From assembly GCA_015680685.1 (NCBI GenBank), contig MNCI01005936.1, positions 638,896-702,895 of the forward strand: a stretch of DNA of 64,000 nucleotides, read 5' to 3'. The translations under genes and the position numbers were made by a program. The notes under the pieces were generated by a model that saw only the letters and a program-made list of their open reading frames with translations, did not search any database and had not been told where the DNA came from. The stretch comes from Gnetum montanum. Its lineage: Eukaryota; Streptophyta; Gnetopsida; Gnetales; Gnetaceae. Position 1 is the stretch's first letter; every line of letters begins with the position of its first letter. This document shows, piece after piece, positions 57,715-64,000 of the stretch.

Positions 57715-60539
57715 GCTACGTATTGTTTAGAGGATTTTCCAAGGCTTTGCAAAGGATATTTTTAGGTTTTTCAAAGGTTTTTTCAAGGGATTGCAAAAGA
57801 TTTTGTATGTTTTTTAGAAGGTTTTTTCAAAGCTTAGATTTTCTAAGAGTTTGAGTACAATTTTTTCAAGGGTTTGTTAAGGTTTTACATAGGGTTTTGC
57901 TTCTTCATCAAGAGTTTGAAGTGTGTTGGAAGTTTTATTGCTTAATGTTAATGAAGATACAACTTGAATTGCTATAGAACATAACATGTTTAACACTAAG
58001 TAGCAAATAGAAAAAATAATAGGGAAAGAAAAAACTTTTTTAATTTTAAGAATATCTACTTGGGTGCGCAAACTTAGAAATAATGCTTTGAAAAATCAAG
58101 AGAGGAAAAATAATTGTTAGTAGGGAGAATGATCTTAGCCCTAATAACATTTATATCACTTTGAATATTTGGGATTCAAGATTTAGAAATAATTTAAAAA
58201 GCTTTATACATATTTAATAATCTTTAAATTTTATATATAATAGATATTAAAAAACTATAATACTAAAACTTAACAAATTTTAAATACTAATTTATAACCA
58301 CTAAATATATTGGTAAATTTATCATTTATAAATAATTTAATAATAAATTAAAAAATAAAAAATCAAGTGTAAAGCTATTGGTAGAAATTCAATTTTACTC
58401 TATGATCCTTCCTCTAAGCATTGTGAAGACCATTTATGAAGCTATAAAAAATGTAGAGTAATCAATCCAAGACAATAAAAAATGAAAATTTAAAACCTTT
58501 ACTTGGAGTAAACATCGAAGCATAGATTTATTTTATTTCATTTTTATAACTTTATGTGCATTGAAATTTCATATTTCATTTGTACAACTTTATGTGTATT
58601 GAAATAGTAGTGTAGAATAATGGTTTAAAATCTATTTCTCTTTGCAATTATGTAGAAGACTTCCATGGCTAACCAATATTTGTTTGTCTTCATTAAAAAT
58701 TTAGCGAATAATAATGCCAAATAATTCTTATTTAGCATTGTGGTTATATTGTGGATATTCACAAAATTCTAAAACATTTCTAGTTACTAAATCTAGATTG
58801 TAGGAGATTGCTATTTAACTAAAAGTCTTATTTAAATGAAAAAAAGGTATAGATGATAGATAACAAACATTTATTTAGAACTAGGAAATGATCTCTAAAT
58901 AGATGCATGAACAAAAAGAAATACTAGAGAAGCAAAAGATTCTAATTAAAGAATAGATAGTTGTGATAAATTAGCATAAGAGTGACTTTGAAAATCTTGT
59001 TTGTATCATGAACATTATAGTTGCAAAACAAAAACTAATGTCTAATCAACTAAAAGCTATGATTGCACACACAAATGATAGTTGACTAGACTGTAAAGAA
59101 TAAACTCTAATTAAAGCAAGAAACTATATGTGATATGAATGTAAGGTAGGAAATAGTTGTTGGAGTAATTCCTTGGTGTGACTTGGTGAATAAACAAGAA
59201 GAAAAAAAAAAGGAAAAGAGCTTTAAATCTCTAATTTGCTAGGTTACTAAAAGTCCAAAAGAAAATTTAGTTCAAGTTATATAGGACATCATAGAAGATA
59301 TAATGCATCCATTAATTTTGTCTCATAGGATCTTTGATGTTTATTGCATAGGATTCAAAAGCAAGAAGCTACATCATATTATTATGAAACCTAGTGATTT
59401 AACTATGTGAAGAAAAGTTTGGCATAATTGTAGCAATTTGAAAGGAGAAAAAATTTAGGTAAATAAAGATCTTACAAAATAAAAGCTTGTAAAGAAAATA
59501 GAAGAATGAAAAAAAATTAAAAGTAGCATGAATAGAAGGTAAGGTATTTTTTCTAAATGCATAGTATATTGGACTAATCAAAGATAAGACATTTTCAAAA
59601 AATGCTTGAACATTTTATAGTGTAGATTTCTAAATATAGGTAGTAGCATTGCCACAATGATGACATTATATAATATTAGTTTTTAAAAGAAGTTTGATAT
59701 TTTGAATTAATTGAAATTTAAGAAGAAGAAGATTTTGAAAATTTTGAATTACCTAGTTTTAGTAGAATAAAAGTAGTAAATGTTAGATCACATGAAAAAT
59801 GAAGATCATGAGGAAGATTATCATGTATTAAAAAACATTTCACAAGGTATTTAGGGTGGAAACGATTGATGAGTATAACAAATAATTTCCTTCAAGATTG
59901 TTTAAGGAAAATGCCTTACATTCCTTGCTTTTTGTTATTTTCACCCATGAGATATAACATATTATGCAAAGCTAAGTTTGTCAAAAAAGGAAATATCCTT
60001 TATATTATTTAGGATAATCATAATGGAAATTGATTTGGATTTAGGGAAAGACTCTAAGTAGAATATTTCACATGTAGACTTAAGAGTTTCAAGATTCCTA
60101 GAGTCTCCTTCAATGGTGTACTTATTTGGTGATAATGGTGGGAATGGCTAAGTGATTGGGTTTGATGGCTAGACCACTTTGGTAGGAAAGCTCTTCTTGT
60201 CAATACATTATAGGGGAAATATTGGTTTCAACTTAGGATCTAGATTTATAGGATGGAGTGGATTTTGGCTTATTTGAAAGTGTAAGTGGTTGATAGAAGT
60301 ATCCCTAGCCAAGACCAAAAGAGGTCTATCAATAATATGCGTTAGTGAACTAGTTGTAAACACTAAAGATGACAAGAACATGAATTGTAAAGGTTTCTTG
60401 TATATATTGTTGCATTTAATAAATTAAAATGTTATAATAAATATAATCAAAATAAAAATATTATAATACATATAAAAATATTTTTATTAGAAGCACAAAA
60501 TTTTTATTAGAAGCACAAATTCTCTCTTCACAATACACA
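57715..60539. other. AT-rich region, no gene recognised
   Basis: 57720-57890 is a T-rich run in which 'GG(A/T)TTTTTCAAAGG'-like strings recur. 58150-60100 is strongly AT-rich with no supported ORF. 60110-60160 ('GDNGGNG' in a + frame) could be a trace of Copia protease/gag upstream of the pol remnant. A direct repeat TTTTTATTAGAAGCACAAA occurs twice at about 60480-60520. Confidence 0.4.
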
Positions 60540-62156
60540 TGCAAAGAAAGAAAGAAAATTATTAAAGCTTTTTCACATGGATTTGTTTGGTACAATATAA
60601 GTGTGCATCATAAATGAAAGGTATTTTCTTACCATTATTAAAATGCATCTAGATATACTTGGGTTTATATGTTTTAATGTGCAAATGAGGCCTTCTCCAA
60701 TTTCAAACACTTTAAGAATCATATGGAGAATCAATTGAATTTAAAAATTAAAGTCATTAGGAATGAAAAAGGAGGTGAGTTTGTAAATGATACATTTGAT
60801 GAATTTTGTAATGAAAATGGGTTTAAAAAGTGAACCACATGTGGCTACTCATCATAATCAAAATGAAGTGAATGAAAGGAGAAATGGAATCTTGGAAGAC
60901 ATGGCAAGATGCATGTTGAGGCAAGCCAGCTTACCTAACTCATTTTGGGGATAAGAAATCTACACATCCTTTTATCTTCTTAATAGATTATACTCATAAT
61001 CAAACAAAGAAATCACTTCATATCTAGCTTTGTATGGTAAGTCTCCCAACCTTTATCATCTCAAAATATTTGGTTGTATTTGTTGGGCTCATGTACCAAA
61101 TGCCCTCACATGAAAATTGGATGATAGGGTTATAAAATGTATTTTTATAGACTATGATAAGAAATAAACCTCATGTAAATATTTTGATCCCATTGAGAGA
61201 AAATTTATTTCCTCAAGAAATGTAAAATTTGATGGAGATGTATTTGGTTTTATGCATTTTGAGAAGAAAAATGAAGTTTTAGGTCAAGGGCACCAATAAA
61301 GGAGTTGGGAAAACCATCAAATGTCCCCATAAGAATTGAAAGGATGCACCTTCCTCAAATTATTAACCATGATTATTAATGGAGATTAAAAAGAAGCATG
61401 ATAGAAATTATCTTGCTTTTTGTACCCTCATTTATGAGCCTCAAAGCATTGAGGAAGCTCTTAAGTCCAAAGAGTGAACTTAAGACATAGATGAGGAGAT
61501 GGAAGCAATCCAAAAAAATTAGACTTGGATCCTTATTGATAAGCCTAAGGAAAAGAAGGTGATTGATACAAGATGACTCTTCAAGATAAAATATAATAAT
61601 GATGAAACCTTCAAAAAATTCAAAGTAATATTGGTGGCATGAGGATTCAAGGAAAAGAAGGAAGTAGACTATGAAGAAAAGTTTGCATAGATTGAAAGGC
61701 TTGAGATAATCAAACTCATTATCTTAACTGCTACTCATGGTGATTTAAAACTCCACCAAATCGATGTGAACTTAACATTTCTTAATGGATACTTGGTGGA
61801 AGGAGTTTACATCACTCAACCTAAAGGTTTCATCATGAAAGGTTAAGGAAAAAAAGGTATGCAAGCTCAATAAAGAATTATATGATTTGAAGAAAGCTTT
61901 AAGAGCTTATGTTAGAAGGATAAATGATTATTTGATTAGGTAAGAATACATGTCATCATTGGTTGAATCCAAAATTTATTACAAATCCATTGGCTCACAT
62001 TTCATCATTATTTCATTGTATGCAGATAACATTATTTTTTTTGTGTCCAATAATTTTCTTGTGGAAGAATTCAAGAAAGCCATAAAAGATGAATTTGAAA
62101 TGAAGAATCATGGACAACTAAAGTATTTCTTGAGAATCCAAGTGGATCAAAGACTT
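60540..62156 (+). pseudogene. Ty1/Copia pol remnant (integrase and RT)
   Basis: Broken + frames show integrase 'FHMDLFG', 'NQNEVNERRNGILEDMARCML', 'SLPNSFWG' and 'LKIFGCICWAHVP' (60570-61110), then the Copia RT: 'LHQIDVNLTFLNGYLVEGVYITQPKGF' (61750-61835), 'LNKELYDLKKAL' and the catalytic 'SLYADNIIFF', where YADD has become YADN (62015-62044). Integrase before RT defines Copia. The remnant stops exactly at the E5 LTR (62157), inside the sequence after 'LKYFLRIQV', so E5 inserted into it. Confidence 0.85.
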
Positions 62157-63000
62157 TGATGAGTGGAAAGGTACCCCTACGCCCAACCATACAAATCACT
62201 AAGGTGTTCATGTGTGATCTTGTCAAATTTTATGGACCTATAGTTCTTTAGTGCACTAGTTCCTCTAAGAAGTGAAATGCGCATTGAGAATGTTCGTTGT
62301 CTTCTTAGTTCCACTTGTGAAGTACAAGTATATGGTTAAGTGTAATTGAGGCATGTGATTTTTATCATTTTGTGTTTTGTAAGTTTAATCACCTACAACA
62401 ACAATGAAAGGTATAGTAATTTAAGATCTAATTCATTTATTGCCTAGCTAGCCTAACACAAGTACCTGTCCCACTTTCTAGACATATCGTGAACACATAT
62501 ACCACTATTGGGACACTAAACGTCAAGTGTTTCTAGGTTACCAAGTGCTACACATATGCTTGAGGTGGTCATGCTTATGTTCATTAACAACTGAAAATTA
62601 ATTGCTTAATTAAAGTGCATTAAAGAAAAGTGCATGAAAATAAAGTGCATGAATATTAAATGCATCAAGGAAACATTTAATCTATGCTCAGTGTTGCAAG
62701 AATGATCAAAAGGATTCATTTTTATTCCTATCACACTACTATGCTTAGGTACATCAGTGTTTGAAAAAAGATCCATACACACACAAACTCTTGTTGTGGG
62801 CACTCAAAAAATATTCTAACTCTAGAGAAAATAAATTGCAAGAGTTTTGCTAACTATGATAAAAATTGATATGAAAATTGTAAGCTTGAGCACTATATTT
62901 ATAGGCTGGCATATACCCTGCGATATCAGATATCTAATAATGCATCTTGGGCTCTAATATCAAGATATGATATCAAAGCATGTTAGAACATGACTCATCA
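62157..63000 (-). repeat. E5 3' LTR
   Basis: + strand ends are TGATGAGTGGAAAGG and ATGACTCATCA. The TATA box is near 62900, the palindrome array at about 62920-62980 and the AATAAAG hairpin near 62715-62770, with one half decayed to AAAAAAG. It is closest by eye to the E1 LTRs. Confidence 0.88.
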
Positions 63001-63579
63001 TACCCCCATGACTGAATGAAAACTTGTCCTTGAGTGAAGAGGAGGAACAAGTTCATTACAGAATATTGGGGAGGTATGGGATCATTCACTAACATACAAA
63101 TTAACTCAGATGGAACAATAGACTTTAAGTGCCCAAGTGTACAGATTTACAATCTTTTACAAAATTGGATGTTCATGATAAGAGAAGTGAACACCCTAGA
63201 TAAAACTAACATCCAATGCCTCTTGGTAGCTAAAGAATGAGAGAGAAGATCCCATGATCATGAACAGTTCTCATTGTGTGGTACTATTGCATCATCTTTG
63301 GTGAAGATAGTTTTGCTTCCAATCCATGCTTTCCATTATAATCACAAAAAAGTCATGAATTAGTATGCAATATGTAACACATAGCTAGTAAGTACCTTAT
63401 CTTGTCGATGATTACACTTGGCTAGGTTATGATTATGGTAGATTGATTCCTTTAGGAGTGTTAGTGGGAAAACTGAGAAATAGTGTAAAATAGCTAAGTG
63501 GTTCATTAAATTGAAAAAAGTTCAAATAGGATGAAACGCTTGAAGAGGGTATAAGAATTCACAATAGTAATAATAAAAG
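63001..63579 (-). mobile_element. E5: 3' internal end of a Gypsy element
   Basis: It begins with the polypurine tract TACCCCCATG (63001-63010, + strand) and aligns with the E1 sequence next to its 3' LTR (from 10716): 'GGGAGGTATG', 'GGTGAAGATAGT', 'ACCTTATCTTGTC'. It is cut by the E6 LTR at 63580; the rest of E5 lies beyond the window. Confidence 0.8.
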
Positions 63580-64000
63580 TGATGGGACGTGATATTGCAT
63601 GGGCCGCGATATCGCATACACGATATTGCGGTCTGTCGCCAAGTCTATAAATAAGAGGCGGTTCTCCCTTGTTTTCCATCTAGATCTAGACCCTTAGAAA
63701 AACTCTGGTAGTTTTACCTCTCTAGAGATAGAATATTTTCCATGTGCCCATAGTAGGAACTCCAAAGTGAACAGATCTTTATTTGAGCAAATATTGTACC
63801 TGAACACATGTTTGTGTACGGCAATAAAGATGAACTTCTTGGATAAACCTTGCAGTGCATGGAATAGGCTAAATAGGAATTTTATTTATTGTTATTTACT
63901 GTTTACCATTTAAATGCTTTATTAGTTATTAAATCTCTCTCAACCCTTCTCTCCTAGTTAAGTGCCTTAGTACGACCACTTCAAGCACGTGCGTTACGCT
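63580..64000 (+). mobile_element. E6: start of an E2-type LTR, opposite orientation
   Basis: It begins TGATGGGACGTGATATTGC, then CCGCGATATCGCATAC, the TATA box TCTATAAATAAGAGG (63643) and the AATAAAG hairpin (63775-63832). It matches the reverse complement of the E2 LTRs. The flanking 5-mer is AAAAG (63575-63579). The LTR continues past the window end, so it cannot be told whether it is a solo LTR or the 5' LTR of an element. Confidence 0.85.

Noticed and set aside
59161-60160. Intact Copia gag upstream of the Copia pol
   Set aside because: Only a short GDNGGNG-like string was seen; the rest is too AT-rich and broken to support a call.

Overview
The window looks like repeat-dense, AT-rich nuclear DNA of a large-genome seed plant. 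A conifer or other gymnosperm is my inference from the old, heavily decayed and nested LTR retrotransposons around a single intact gene; no organism-specific marker was seen. Only one functional gene is supported: a five-exon gene (coding 30952-35329, + strand, 517 codons) for a TMEM87-type GOLD-domain seven-transmembrane (GOST / 'lung seven transmembrane receptor') protein. A COBRA-like gene remnant lies at about 5760-6390.

Almost everything else is transposon. One family of Ty3/Gypsy elements dominates. Its members share LTRs of about 0.8-0.9 kb that begin and end TGATGA...CATCA on the + strand, carry a U3 array of GATATC-type palindromes next to a TATA box, and hold a hairpin built from mirrored AATAAAG blocks. 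Behind the 5' LTR is a primer site resembling the 3' end of tRNA-Asp, and before the 3' LTR a GGGGG polypurine tract. Most copies lie on the minus strand. E0 (2051-5340) is a truncated 3' end. E1 (9857-20035) is full-length gag-PR-RT-RH-INT but dead. E3 (about 38125-57714) is a large element carrying an extra 3' ORF. E2 (39681-46675) is nested inside E3, has gag and protease only, and is bounded by a perfect CCAAG duplication. E5 (from 62157) runs out of the window, and E6 (from 63580, + strand) is nested in E5. E4 (20590-26720) is a + strand remnant. Two solo LTRs with perfect 5-bp target duplications lie at 122-703 and 28477-29344.

Other mobile elements are two LINE remnants (about 1020-2050 minus; about 26970-30420 plus, split by a solo LTR), a tRNA-derived SINE with an 18-bp target duplication (20659-20800) and a second SINE copy (36618-36800, minus), and a decayed Ty1/Copia pol (60540-62156).

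Layout: 1-5.3 kb LTR and LINE debris; 5.4-9.9 kb COBRA-like pseudogene and simple or tandem repeats; 9.9-20 kb E1; 20.6-26.7 kb E4 with SINE; 27-30.4 kb LINE with solo LTR; 30.5-36.6 kb gene island; 38.1-57.7 kb E3 with nested E2; 57.7-62.2 kb AT-rich DNA and Copia; 62.2-64 kb E5 and E6. The most interesting unexplained items are the accessory 3' ORF found in three elements (E0, E3, E4) and, in E3, a U3-like palindrome-plus-TATA module upstream of it that could be an internal promoter.
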